Notes under the pieces: model-generated
Told to the model about the DNA's origin: nothing
The model's database searches: none
What the model saw: the letters and a program-made list of their open reading frames with translations, nothing else
Shown: positions 28,428 to 37,417 of the stretch, piece after piece
Layout of the letters: the number at the start of each line of letters is the position of its first letter
How positions within the stretch are numbered: the stretch's first letter is position 1
Assembly: GCF_014174395.1 (NCBI RefSeq)
Contig: NZ_JABEQD010000009.1
Location: forward strand, 62,001 to 126,000
From: Gluconacetobacter aggeris
GTDB taxonomy: Bacteria; Pseudomonadota; Alphaproteobacteria; Acetobacterales; Acetobacteraceae
DNA: 64,000 bases
Reading direction: 5' to 3'
Program-made: the position numbers and the translations under genes

Positions 28428-30728
28428 TCAGCGCCTTCCGCCGAGCCGGGCCACCAGCGGCGCATCCGCGTCCGCCGGCGCCGGGCGTCCGTAGAGATAA
28501 CCCTGCACCTCCCGGCACCCTTCCGCACGGACCAGCGCAAGCTGGTCCTCGGTCTCGACCCCTTCGGCGACGATCCGCACCCCCAGCCGCTGGCCCAGAT
28601 CGGCAATGGCCCGGACCACGGCGGCGCATTCCGGCCGCTCCAGCGCATCCCTGACGAAGGAGCCGTCGATCTTGATCTTGTCGAACGAGAAGGTCCGCAG
28701 ATGGGCCAGCGACGAATAGCCGGTGCCGAAATCGTCCAACGACACGCGCACCCCCATCTCGCGCAGGGCCAGCAGGTCCTGGATACCGCGATGCTCGTCG
28801 CCCAATAGCGCCGTTTCGGTCACCTCGATCTCCAGCCGCTCCGCCGGCAGGCCCGCGCTGGACAGCGCCGCCGAGACGATATCGATCAATGTGCCCTTGC
28901 CCAACTGGGCGGCCGACACGTTGACGGCCACATGCGCCTCGTCCGCCCATTGCGCGGCACTCCGGCAGGCCCGCTCCAGGATGAATGCACCCAGCCGGTC
29001 GATCAGCCCGCATTGCTCGGCCACCGGCACGAACCTGGCGGGAGAAATCCAGCCCTGCTGCGGATGATGCCAGCGGGCCAGCGCCTCGCGCGACGTGACG
29101 CGCCCCGACTGCAGATCGACGATCGGCTGGTAGAAGACGAACAATCCATCCTCGCGCGCCAGGGCCGACCTCAGCTCCTCTTCCAGGCGCACCCGCTCCT
29201 GCACGCGCTTTTCCAGATCGGGCGAGAACAGCCGCGACGTTCCCCTTCCCGCCTCCTTGGCCGCATACAGCGCCATGTCGGCCCGCGACAGCAGGATATC
29301 GGGCTCCCCGCCATGTTCCGGCGCCAGGGCAATGCCGACCGACGCCCCGATCTGGATCGTCCGGTCGTAATCGAGATCAAAGGGCGCCCCCAGCGCGGCG
29401 ACGATCAGGTCGGCCTGCACCTTGGCCTGCTGGCGGGAATCATGGGGCAGCAGCACGGCAAACTCGTCCCCGCCCAGCCGGGTCAGCGTAACGGCGGGGC
29501 CGTTGCAGACCATTTTCAGCCGTGCCGCGACCTGCTGCAGCAGGGCATCACCGACCTGGTGCCCCCGCGTATCGTTGACCAGCTTGAAACCATCCAGATC
29601 GACATACAGCAGCCCGACGCGATTGCCCGGCCAGGCCAGACGTTCTTCGAGTTCCCGGCGAAACGTGACCCGGTTGGGCAGATCGGTCAGCGCATCGTAA
29701 TGCGCCAGATGCCGGATGCGGTTTTCCGCCTCGACCTCCTTCGTCACCAGCGCCCAGGTCAGCATGGGCGCCATATAATGGCCGTCCCGGGCGGTGATGG
29801 CGGAAATCTTCAGGTCCAGCACCTCGTTGCCCAGGCGGATGCGCGCATTGTGCGGCAGGTTGTTCGGATCGGCCAGAATGCCCCGCTGATGGGCCGGCGA
29901 ACGATGGAACACGTCGATGGAGGTGCCGATCAGGTCATCGGCACGGATCGGCAGAAGATGCTCGATACTGCGGATCAATGCCTTGGACATCTGGTTCGCG
30001 TAGTTGATGATATAGGTGTGCGGCTCCACCGTCATGACCGCCACGGGCATGTTGTCGATCATCCGCAGCAGCAGTTCCTGCTCCTTCGCCCGCCGCAATT
30101 CCTCGGCACGCGCATTCACGGTTTTCGAAAAATCGCGATAGGTGCTGCTCAACACGCCAATCCCGCCGATCGAATCGACAAGCAGGCCCAGGGTGGCGGC
30201 CAGATGGGTCGACGCGCCATCGAACAGGCACAGGACCAGAAGCGTCACATTGGCGATGATCGCCAGCCTGATCGCCGCGACCCGCAGATGCGCCAGACAA
30301 GATATGACCGACAGCGTCGTGGTGGCGACGTAGAAGAACAGGAAAGAACGCGTCGCCTCGTCACCATAGGAATAAAGCGCCAACGCCCACACCGCCTGAA
30401 CGATGACCAGCCCGACGGAAAGCCGGCCCGTCCTGGTCAACACCGCCTGGACATGCTCCAGCGTCGGCTCGCTCCGGCGTGCCTGAATCCAGGACCGTAT
30501 CCTGAAGGCACAGAACACGCTGGCCACGGCCGGAAAGAAGATCGAAAGCCAATCGGGCGCCTGCCGGCCAAAGACGGCGGCAAGCAGCCACGCATTGACG
30601 ATCAGCACGACATACATCGTCGGCATGTGCTGGGCACACCGGTGATACCGCGCCACGGCCAGCTCGGCAGTCTCGATCTCGGCGGTGGAAAACCAGCCTT
30701 CACGGCCGAAGGGCCAGTTGATGCTCAT
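28428..30728 (-). CDS. Membrane GGDEF-EAL protein (c-di-GMP turnover)
   Basis: A 766-residue protein with a run of predicted membrane helices over residues 35-190, a PAS-like sensor (about 215-335), GGDEF (340-500) and EAL (515-760). The cyclase signature LTRLGGDEFAVLL is intact, and no RxxD inhibitory site is evident before it. The phosphodiesterase has EAL in TSREALARWHHP, NVSAAQ, ETALLGDE, DDFGTGYSS, KIDGSF and EGVETEDQL, so both activities are possible. Its ATG overlaps the stop of the next upstream gene by four bases. C-di-GMP controls cellulose synthesis in relatives; that link is inferred. Confidence 0.93.
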   Translation of the reverse strand: MSINWPFGREGWFSTAEIETAELAVARYHRCAQHMPTMYVVLIVNAWLLAAVFGRQAPDWLSIFFPAVASVFCAFRIRSWIQARRSEPTLEHVQAVLTRTGRLSVGLVIVQAVWALALYSYGDEATRSFLFFYVATTTLSVISCLAHLRVAAIRLAIIANVTLLVLCLFDGASTHLAATLGLLVDSIGGIGVLSSTYRDFSKTVNARAEELRRAKEQELLLRMIDNMPVAVMTVEPHTYIINYANQMSKALIRSIEHLLPIRADDLIGTSIDVFHRSPAHQRGILADPNNLPHNARIRLGNEVLDLKISAITARDGHYMAPMLTWALVTKEVEAENRIRHLAHYDALTDLPNRVTFRRELEERLAWPGNRVGLLYVDLDGFKLVNDTRGHQVGDALLQQVAARLKMVCNGPAVTLTRLGGDEFAVLLPHDSRQQAKVQADLIVAALGAPFDLDYDRTIQIGASVGIALAPEHGGEPDILLSRADMALYAAKEAGRGTSRLFSPDLEKRVQERVRLEEELRSALAREDGLFVFYQPIVDLQSGRVTSREALARWHHPQQGWISPARFVPVAEQCGLIDRLGAFILERACRSAAQWADEAHVAVNVSAAQLGKGTLIDIVSAALSSAGLPAERLEIEVTETALLGDEHRGIQDLLALREMGVRVSLDDFGTGYSSLAHLRTFSFDKIKIDGSFVRDALERPECAAVVRAIADLGQRLGVRIVAEGVETEDQLALVRAEGCREVQGYLYGRPAPADADAPLVARLGGRR

Positions 30729-32767
30729 GCCGCCTCCTCCACCCGCGCGACCTGCCCCTTGCGGATAATGTCCTCCATCGTGACCGGATGTCCCAGCAGG
30801 AACCCCTGCGCTTCCTCGCAGCCTTCGGCGTTCAGCATCGAAAGCTGGTCATAGGTCTCGATGCCCTCGGCCACCACCGGAATGCCGAAGCTCTTTCCCA
30901 GCGCCAGGACGGCCCGGATAATGGCCATGGTCTGGCCCGTCGCCGCCGAGGAACAGAAGAAGGACCGGTCGATCTTGATCCGGTCGAAGGTGAACGACCG
31001 CAGCGTGTCCAGCGACGAATAGCCGGTGCCGAAATCGTCCAGGGCGATGCTCACCCCCAGCTCCCGGATCTGGCGCAGCATCTCCAGCGAGCGCTCCCGA
31101 TCGGCGAAAATGGTCGATTCCGTCAGTTCCAGTTCCAGCCGTTCCGGGGCCAGCCCGGTCTCGGCCAGAACCGCCCGGACCACCGAAGGCAGGTCGGCGT
31201 TGATGAACTGCACGGCGGAGAGATTGACCGCGATCGTATAGGGCGGTTCCCACGTCGCGGCTTCACGGCACGCCGTGCGCAGCACCCATTCCCCGATCGC
31301 CAGGATCAGCCCGTTCTCCTCGGCCAGCGGAATGAATTCGCCAGGCGGAATCTGGCCCCGCGTCGGATGCGTCCAGCGCAGCAGGGCCTCGTAGCCCCGG
31401 ATACGCCCGGTCGATACGATGGTCTGGACCTGATAATGCAGCGTCAACTGGTTACGGCTGATCGCGTCGCGCAGGTCGGCCGCCAGCGCGCGCCGCTCGC
31501 GAACCCGCTCGTCCATGCCGGCTTCATAGAAGCAGATCCGCTGCAACGGGTTCGATTTCGCGCGATACATCGCCAGGTCCGCGCCGTTGATCAGGCTTTC
31601 CCTGTCGGCGGCATCGTCGGGAAAGAGCGCAACCCCCAGGCTGCCGCCGGAGGCGATTTCCAGGTCATCGGTCCTGATCGGGAGGGAAAGGGCCTTTTCG
31701 ATCCGGTCGACAAAGCCCTCCACCTCGCCCGACGCACCGATGCGACAGATCGCGGTGAATTCGTCACCACCGGTCCGGGCGATGAATTCGCCCCGTTCCT
31801 CATGCGACAGGGCCTTCATGCGGCTGCCCAGCACGCGCAGCACCTCGTCGCCGACCGAATGTCCCCGCAGGTCGTTGATATCCTTGAACCGATCGAGATC
31901 GATACCGATCAGCGCCAGCCTGCTCCCGCGCTGGGTCGCCAGCGCGATTTCCAGGTCCAGCCGGTCATTGAAATTCGCCCGGTTCGGCAGCCCGGTCAGT
32001 GCATCGTTCAACGCCATGCGCCGCAGGCGTTCGATGGTCTCCGCCCGCGTGCTGTCATCGATCAGATAACTGACCATGCCCATCACCAGAATGACCAGGC
32101 TCATGCCGATCACGGCCATGGTCATGGTCTTCAGGGCTTCGGAATGGGCGGGCACCATGCCCTCGCCCGTCGAGACGACATGAAATGCCGTCATGCCCAG
32201 AAAATGCACCGACAGGATGGCGGCGGCGAACAGGCCCGCCATGGCATTGGTGCCCTGCCCGGTCCGCTTCAACGCCATATGCAGCGCCGCCATGGACAGG
32301 ACCGGCCCCAGGATGCCCGACCCGATCACATAGGGCGGGTCCCACCGCACCTGCCCGTGGACGTGAAAGGCCATCATGCCGACATAATGCATGGCCGCGA
32401 TGGAGGAGCCGAGCAGGACACCCCCCGCGACCGAAGGCCATGGAACGACGCGGCTGCCGGCGGCGATGAAGCCCAGCACGCTGCCGACGATGCAGATGAA
32501 CAGCGAGAGCAGGGTCAGCAACGGGTCGAACGTCACCCTCACACCGGCCCGAAAGCCCGCCATCGCAATGAAATGCGTGCACCAGATGGCCACTCCGGCG
32601 GCCAGGGCGGTCAGCACATGCCACCCCACCCGCTGCAACCCGCCCGTCTGCAACGCACGGCGGAACAGGCGCGCCGTTACCCAAGCTCCCACACCACAGA
32701 GAAAGGCGGCGACCAGGACTATCCGAAGATCATGCTCGCGAATAACACACAAAAATAGAGAATTCAC
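30725..32767 (-). CDS. MHYT-GGDEF-EAL membrane protein (c-di-GMP turnover)
   Basis: The 680-residue protein begins with an integral MHYT sensor of about seven helices, with three MHYT-like motifs (WCTHFIAM, AAMHYVGMMAFHV, VHFLGMTAFHV) thought to bind copper or a gas. GGDEF follows (ARTGGDEFTAIC), then EAL (GYEALLRWTHP, NLSAVQF, ELTEST, DDFGTGYSSL, KIDRSFF, EGIETYDQL). Both catalytic signatures look intact. It is translationally coupled to a second GGDEF-EAL protein, suggesting a sensory pair. Confidence 0.94.
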   Translation of the reverse strand: MNSLFLCVIREHDLRIVLVAAFLCGVGAWVTARLFRRALQTGGLQRVGWHVLTALAAGVAIWCTHFIAMAGFRAGVRVTFDPLLTLLSLFICIVGSVLGFIAAGSRVVPWPSVAGGVLLGSSIAAMHYVGMMAFHVHGQVRWDPPYVIGSGILGPVLSMAALHMALKRTGQGTNAMAGLFAAAILSVHFLGMTAFHVVSTGEGMVPAHSEALKTMTMAVIGMSLVILVMGMVSYLIDDSTRAETIERLRRMALNDALTGLPNRANFNDRLDLEIALATQRGSRLALIGIDLDRFKDINDLRGHSVGDEVLRVLGSRMKALSHEERGEFIARTGGDEFTAICRIGASGEVEGFVDRIEKALSLPIRTDDLEIASGGSLGVALFPDDAADRESLINGADLAMYRAKSNPLQRICFYEAGMDERVRERRALAADLRDAISRNQLTLHYQVQTIVSTGRIRGYEALLRWTHPTRGQIPPGEFIPLAEENGLILAIGEWVLRTACREAATWEPPYTIAVNLSAVQFINADLPSVVRAVLAETGLAPERLELELTESTIFADRERSLEMLRQIRELGVSIALDDFGTGYSSLDTLRSFTFDRIKIDRSFFCSSAATGQTMAIIRAVLALGKSFGIPVVAEGIETYDQLSMLNAEGCEEAQGFLLGHPVTMEDIIRKGQVARVEEAA

Positions 32768-32934
32768 CCAGCATGTCTTTCTTCAAAGGCAGAGAAGCAA
32801 GAATCCAGCCATCAATACCACTGGAGAAATATCCTTCAAGGCCTCCTCCGCCACCGTTGATACTCTCTTCCGGCGCGATCGGGCCATCACCAGCCCCGAC
32901 CGGGCATGCCCCGCGCAAGGCTCGCGGCGGGACC

Positions 32935-34746
32935 CTACAGCCCCTCCTCCATCGCCGTCGCACCAGGCGGATGCCCGTCCTGCCGCACGATGGCCCTCAG
33001 CGCGGTCGCCAGATCCTCCCTTTCGGGCGCCTGCATGTCAGCCCGGCGCAGCAACACCGGCACAAATGGGGCCGCCCGCGCCGGATCGCGCGTCCATGCG
33101 CGCAGAAACGCCGCCAGCCGCCGCGCAACAGGCACCGGCAGCGTGCCATCCGCCATGGCCTCGCGAATTTCAAGGACGCACATCCCCCGCACCGTGACGG
33201 CCATATGGGACGCGAAATAGGCAAAAAGCCGCTCTCGCGGCACGTCGCATCCCGTGCGGACGGCACGGACCATGCTGTCCGCATTCGTCATCAGCCAGGC
33301 GCGCGCCGACGGCACGCTCCGGCCCGTCGCCAGCCCGGACAATCGCCGCTCCGCCCAGGCCATCGTGCGCCGCAGATGCTCGTCGGGCCGGAAAGGCAGG
33401 ACCAGCCGGAACATCGCCCCCGCGAAGAAGACCGCGGCCAGAAACGCCATCGTCCCGTTCAGGAAGGCGCTTTCATCATACCGGCCGGCATTGGACGGCC
33501 CGATCAGCACCGGAAGGAACATGTTGAAGGAAAAGGCATGGTTGACCAGGCGCGGCGTGCGCGCCGCCAGGCCGCCGGCCACCATGGGCACCAGCAGGCA
33601 GAAGGCCAGCATCTCCGGCGCGGTCACCATCGGCACGATCAGCAGCACATAGGCGCCCGCGACAAGCGCACACCCCATCGCTCCACGCGCAAAGCCGGCC
33701 GAGGCCAGCACCGGCACCTCGCGCGTCGCCAGCAGCCCATAGACCAGCACGACATACGCGATAAACCCGATCCCCGACGGCCAGGCGGTGACATACCAGG
33801 CAGCCGACGCCGCCAGCACGCCCGCCGCCACGCGCGCGCCATTCCGCAGCCCCTGCGTCGCCTGCCGCACCGAACGGGCGCGAAACCGAAAACGATCCCC
33901 CTTACGGGGCTCCGCAATGGCATCGATATGCAGCACCCCGGCATCCAGCGTCCGCCGCACGGCCTCCCACGGCGCACCGGCCCGCCGCCGCGCCACGGCG
34001 GCCAGCAGGTCGGCCAGCGCCGCGCGGGCATGGTCGGCCACCCGCCCGGCCGCAGGCCCCATCTCCAGCACGTCGAATTCGATCCGGCCCGACGCCGCCA
34101 TGATATCCGCCAGCAAGGCACTTTCCGTCGCAGGGCCGGGCACAGCCCGCTGCCAGCTCTCCAGCCCCTGCCGGGCCGTCGCGGACACGCCGCGCAGGCG
34201 CGCCAGCAACGCCCCCCGCGCCCGCTCGCGCAGACCGGGCGAGAACAGCATGGCCAATACGGCCTCGCAGAGAATACCGAGCGCGATATACGTCCCCCGC
34301 GCCATCGCGATAAAGAACGCATCGTCGGGCGACGCGATACCGTCCGTGGCGACGATGGCGGCCGTAAAGCTCGCGACCAGAAAACCGTAGCTGCGATAAC
34401 CGTCGAACACCGTCGCCAGCCCGCAGCACAGCCCGGCCCACACAGCGAGGCAGATAAAGAACAGCCCCGCCTCCTGCGGAAAGGCGGCAATCAGCGCCAC
34501 CCCCACGCAGCATCCCACGACCGTACCCGCCAGCCGCCAGCGCGCCTTGGAAAACGACTCCCCGCGCGAGGCCGTCGCCACGGTCCAGACAGTCAGCGGC
34601 GCCCATTGCGGGCTGCCCAGTTCCATCCACATCGCAATCAGCAGCGACAGGATGGCCGCGCACGACGTCCGGAGCGCAAATCCCAGATCGGCCCGCGAGG
34701 GCGCGAACAACCAGCTCCATCGCCCCCCGATCACGCCCGCCCCCAC
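32935..34746 (-). CDS. FUSC family inner-membrane protein (aromatic acid efflux type)
   Basis: A 603-residue protein with two blocks of predicted membrane helices (about residues 20-160 and 340-500) separated by soluble segments, the arrangement of FUSC/AaeB/YccS proteins. The first block includes LRTSCAAILSLLIAMWMEL and WAPLTVWTVATASRGESFSK, a typical FUSC opening. Members export aromatic acids such as fusaric or p-hydroxybenzoic acid. The start is a GTG at 34746; a second GTG four codons later is possible. No MFP partner gene is adjacent. Confidence 0.85.
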   Translation of the reverse strand: MGAGVIGGRWSWLFAPSRADLGFALRTSCAAILSLLIAMWMELGSPQWAPLTVWTVATASRGESFSKARWRLAGTVVGCCVGVALIAAFPQEAGLFFICLAVWAGLCCGLATVFDGYRSYGFLVASFTAAIVATDGIASPDDAFFIAMARGTYIALGILCEAVLAMLFSPGLRERARGALLARLRGVSATARQGLESWQRAVPGPATESALLADIMAASGRIEFDVLEMGPAAGRVADHARAALADLLAAVARRRAGAPWEAVRRTLDAGVLHIDAIAEPRKGDRFRFRARSVRQATQGLRNGARVAAGVLAASAAWYVTAWPSGIGFIAYVVLVYGLLATREVPVLASAGFARGAMGCALVAGAYVLLIVPMVTAPEMLAFCLLVPMVAGGLAARTPRLVNHAFSFNMFLPVLIGPSNAGRYDESAFLNGTMAFLAAVFFAGAMFRLVLPFRPDEHLRRTMAWAERRLSGLATGRSVPSARAWLMTNADSMVRAVRTGCDVPRERLFAYFASHMAVTVRGMCVLEIREAMADGTLPVPVARRLAAFLRAWTRDPARAAPFVPVLLRRADMQAPEREDLATALRAIVRQDGHPPGATAMEEGL

Positions 34747-34847
34747 CTTCCACTCGGCGGCGGACAGTGGCCGGAGCCACGGGCGGCGTCCAAGTCATTC
34801 TCGTGATCAGGTGATAAAGGTAGCTTATGATCAGCGGGCGAAAGCTC

Positions 34848-34975
34848 TCTTCTTTTGTCTTCCGAAAAAGAAGCAAAAAGACTTTTATCCGTTCAGGGCC
34901 GTCCCATACCCCAGCAAAAAACTCCAGAACGAATCAGAGTTTTTTGGTTCTTTTTTTCAGAAAAGAACATCCTTC
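34848..34975. repeat. Dispersed AT-rich hairpin repeat (family 1, copy B)
   Basis: The element shows a left hairpin around TCTTCCGAAAAAGAAGCAAA, then the conserved segment AAAGACTTTTATCCGTTCAG, CCCCAGCAAAAAACTCC and AGAGTTTTTTGGTTC. It ends with a T-run/A-run hairpin (TTCTTTTTTTCAGAAAAGAA). It is closely similar to the copy at 43538-43672 and in the same orientation. It fills the gap between the LysR stop at 34976 and the FUSC start. Confidence 0.8.
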
Positions 34976-35878
34976 TTACATGGTCAGCACATCCGTCAGC
35001 ACCAGCCCGGACGCAACCTGCCAGCACCGCGCCATCAGCGCGCTCGTCATCGTCTGCCGCACCCGCACCAGCCCCACCGAAGGCGTCGGCGACGGATCGA
35101 GCCGCCGGACCTGGAACGGCACCCCACCGGTGCGCGACGGCAAGGCCGCCACCGGCAGGATCGACGCCAGACGTCCCGCCCGCAGTTCCACGTGCAACAG
35201 TTCCAGCGCATTCGTCTCGAACCGCACATCGGGGGTGCGGCCCGCCTCCGCGAAACACCGATCGACGATCTGGCGGCTGCGCATCGAACGGTCCAGCAGG
35301 CACAGCGGCAATCCGGCCGCCTCGCTCCACGCGCAACGCACACGCCCCGGCAGGGTAATACCCGGACCACCGACCAGAACATGCTGCTCGACATAGAGTT
35401 CGTGGGCCTCGAACGACCCGCCGGCCGGCAACTGGTCGAGATAGACGATACCCAGCCCGAAACGCTGTTCAGCCAGCCCGCGCAGGATGTCGCCATGCGC
35501 CGCGACGGTCAGTTCCAGATGCAGCGCCGGGATGGCGGCACGCAGGCTCTCCATCAGCAGCGGCGCCAGTTGCTGGGCCGGCGGCATGACACCGATGGCC
35601 AGGCTGCCGCCCGCGACCTCATGGGCAAAGCCGGCCTCCTGCCGCAAGCCGTCGAGCGCCGCGAGGCTCTGCCGCGCCCAGGCCAGCACACGCTCGCCCT
35701 CCGGCGTCAGGCCCAGCACCCGCTGCCGGCGGCGGATGATGGTCACCCCCAGCTCATGCTCCAACTGCCGGATCGCCGCCGAAAGCGCGGGCTGGGACAC
35801 ACCGCAATGCTCCGCCGCGCGCGAGAAATGGCGAAACCGATCGAGCGCCACGAGATAGGTCAACTGCCGGAGGAACAA
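34976..35878 (-). CDS. LysR family transcriptional regulator (CynR/OxyR-like)
   Basis: The 300-residue protein has an N-terminal helix-turn-helix FLRQLTYLVALDRFRHFSRA followed by EHCGVSQPALSAAIRQLEHE, and a type 2 periplasmic-binding-like effector domain (residues 90-295). It could control the FUSC gene downstream on the same strand, but a repeat element lies between them, so the link is weak. Confidence 0.92.
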   Translation of the reverse strand: MFLRQLTYLVALDRFRHFSRAAEHCGVSQPALSAAIRQLEHELGVTIIRRRQRVLGLTPEGERVLAWARQSLAALDGLRQEAGFAHEVAGGSLAIGVMPPAQQLAPLLMESLRAAIPALHLELTVAAHGDILRGLAEQRFGLGIVYLDQLPAGGSFEAHELYVEQHVLVGGPGITLPGRVRCAWSEAAGLPLCLLDRSMRSRQIVDRCFAEAGRTPDVRFETNALELLHVELRAGRLASILPVAALPSRTGGVPFQVRRLDPSPTPSVGLVRVRQTMTSALMARCWQVASGLVLTDVLTM

Positions 35879-35977
35879 GACGGCCTTCCTTCACACTACG
35901 GAACGTCCTGTTCTCCTCGCGGAATGCGCCCGTCCCCGCAACCCCGGCCGCACCAGGCATCTACCCGAAACATGTTC

Positions 35978-36724
35978 TCAGTCCGTAAAGCCTGCATTAA
36001 GGCCGCGCGTCAGGGCGATGACCCGCGCGCCGTCGCCCCGCCGGCCGGCGGGCAGACGAAGCTGGATTTCCATCAGGTCATTCGTGGCGCTCAGATGCGC
36101 CACTCCTTCGATCGGATCGCCATCGCGCCTGAGCCAGCTTTGGGTACCCATGCCCTCTGCGCCCGCTGGCGTCGTATACGCGATATCAGCCGGCCCGCGC
36201 GCGGTGATGATGTCGGCCGGATAGGGCCCGCCGGGGAAGTTGCTGGCGGGCTCGATTCCCTCGGCGACGACCTGTCTGACGAAGGCAGCGTGCTCGGGAA
36301 ACATCCTGGCGATCACCCGCGCGACCGCGAAACGCCCACTGGTATCGCCACTGGTCGCGGAAATCTGGATAGCCGGTCCGGTGATATGCGCGTCTTTCGA
36401 AAGACCGGCGGAGGACGACAGGCCGGGCGCCACCAGAAGATACGATCCAGCAGACCCGTACCGTTCAGTACACGTCCAACCGACCGGCGCGACCGCCGCC
36501 AGATCCTGTGCCTCATAAACTGCGTATCCCGCAGGCAGGCTGGCGGGGAGAACGAATTTCGGGTCCGGCCGCGCTGGCGCCGCAATCGGGCCCACCTGAC
36601 CGTCCGCCGGGCAACCGACGAACCGGACCGGCATCGCCATGGCCCGGCATCCGCCCGATACGGCACAGGAGATCACCAGCGAAAACAGCCAGACAGCACG
36701 AAAACATGTTGGAAAGGTAGACAT
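35978..36724 (-). CDS. Lipoprotein of unknown function
   Basis: The 248-residue protein has a lipoprotein signal (AVWLFSLVISCAVSGGC, lipobox SGGC), so it is probably membrane-anchored. The mature part contains YAVYEAQDLAAVAPVGWTC and a predicted mixed alpha/beta fold; I recognise no domain. Start MSTFPTCF at 36724; the open frame continues to 36817 without a signal peptide. Monocistronic, minus strand. Confidence 0.7.
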   Translation of the reverse strand: MSTFPTCFRAVWLFSLVISCAVSGGCRAMAMPVRFVGCPADGQVGPIAAPARPDPKFVLPASLPAGYAVYEAQDLAAVAPVGWTCTERYGSAGSYLLVAPGLSSSAGLSKDAHITGPAIQISATSGDTSGRFAVARVIARMFPEHAAFVRQVVAEGIEPASNFPGGPYPADIITARGPADIAYTTPAGAEGMGTQSWLRRDGDPIEGVAHLSATNDLMEIQLRLPAGRRGDGARVIALTRGLNAGFTD

Positions 36725-36828
36725 TCCTGCCTCGCATCGGAAGCGTGTTCCGTGACAATACGTCAACACCCCCTGTCTTGAAATATCGCCGAATAAAAAT
36801 AACTTGGGGGCTGACATAGGTAAGCGAT

Positions 36829-37102
36829 TTACCTGGAACGCTCCGCTGGCAGCTTAACCCATTGGGTGAGGATTTTCACGAGCTTCGCAGGCGAACGGTG
36901 ATGGAAGCGCCATTCACATTCCGCGAGGAAGAGATGAAAGTCTTCCGGGGCATTCCATTGTATCGCCGCAAGTGGCGCTTGGCCGGGCTCCAGAAATCCT
37001 CGATGCCGTTGATATGATTCCTGCCTTCAGCAAATCGCGCGCCGCGATGTATGCGACGATGATGGAACTCCGAAACGTCGAGTTTATCATATGCCTGCCA
37101 TG
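36829..37102 (-). mobile_element. IS1595-type transposase remnant (C-terminal part, frameshifted)
   Basis: Reading the minus strand gives SWQAYDKLDVSEFHHRR, then GRNHINGIEDFWSPAKRHLR-RYNGMPRK. After a frame change it gives DFHLFLAECEWRFHHRSP and WVKLPAER before a stop at 36829. NHINGIE-FW--AKRHLR-(F/Y)NG and HLFL-ECEWRF are hallmark blocks of ISXO2-like (IS1595 family) transposases. The N-terminal two thirds are missing and the frame is broken, so the element is dead. No terminal inverted repeats were recognised. Confidence 0.75.
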
Positions 37103-37342
37103 ACTTGCTGCGGCATGGGCGGAAGAGCCGGCTCCCCCTCAGGCGCCAGACAGGTCCAGATCAGCCCATAGGGCTCGACCGCCGGATATCCCGGCCAGGC
37201 TCCGGTACCACCCGATCGCTGAAGTCACCAGTTGGTGAAGACAGCCTCTCACGAACCGGTGAAGCGCGGCACGCCATGAACCGTAACCCAATGGTTCAGA
37301 AAATATTTCTCGATTCCGGCAGAACTCATTCAAATAAAACAT
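37103..37342 (-). pseudogene. Rieske-type oxygenase gene fragment
   Basis: A minus-strand frame near 37110-37180 reads PAVEPYGLIWTCLAPEGEPALPPMP (in two parts: PAVEPYGLIWTCLAPEG, EPALPPMP). This matches the (Y/F)PAVE-YGLIW(T/V)CL segment that follows the Rieske cluster in vanillate-demethylase-like oxygenases. An upstream frame starting MFYLNEFCRN at 37342 could be its N-terminus. Stops and frame changes separate the parts, and it ends at the transposase remnant. The family call rests on one short block and is tentative. Confidence 0.5.
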
Positions 37343-37417
37343 AATTTATATTCAGGCCGGCATCTCTTGTCCTTCCGGCATGACGATGCTGAGAATGGCG
37401 CCACCGACGATGTTTTC

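Noticed and set aside
28932-32758. Two plus-strand frames of about 640-656 codons opposite the GGDEF-EAL genes
   Set aside because: Shadows of the minus-strand genes, whose domain signatures are complete; no homologous motifs in the shadows.
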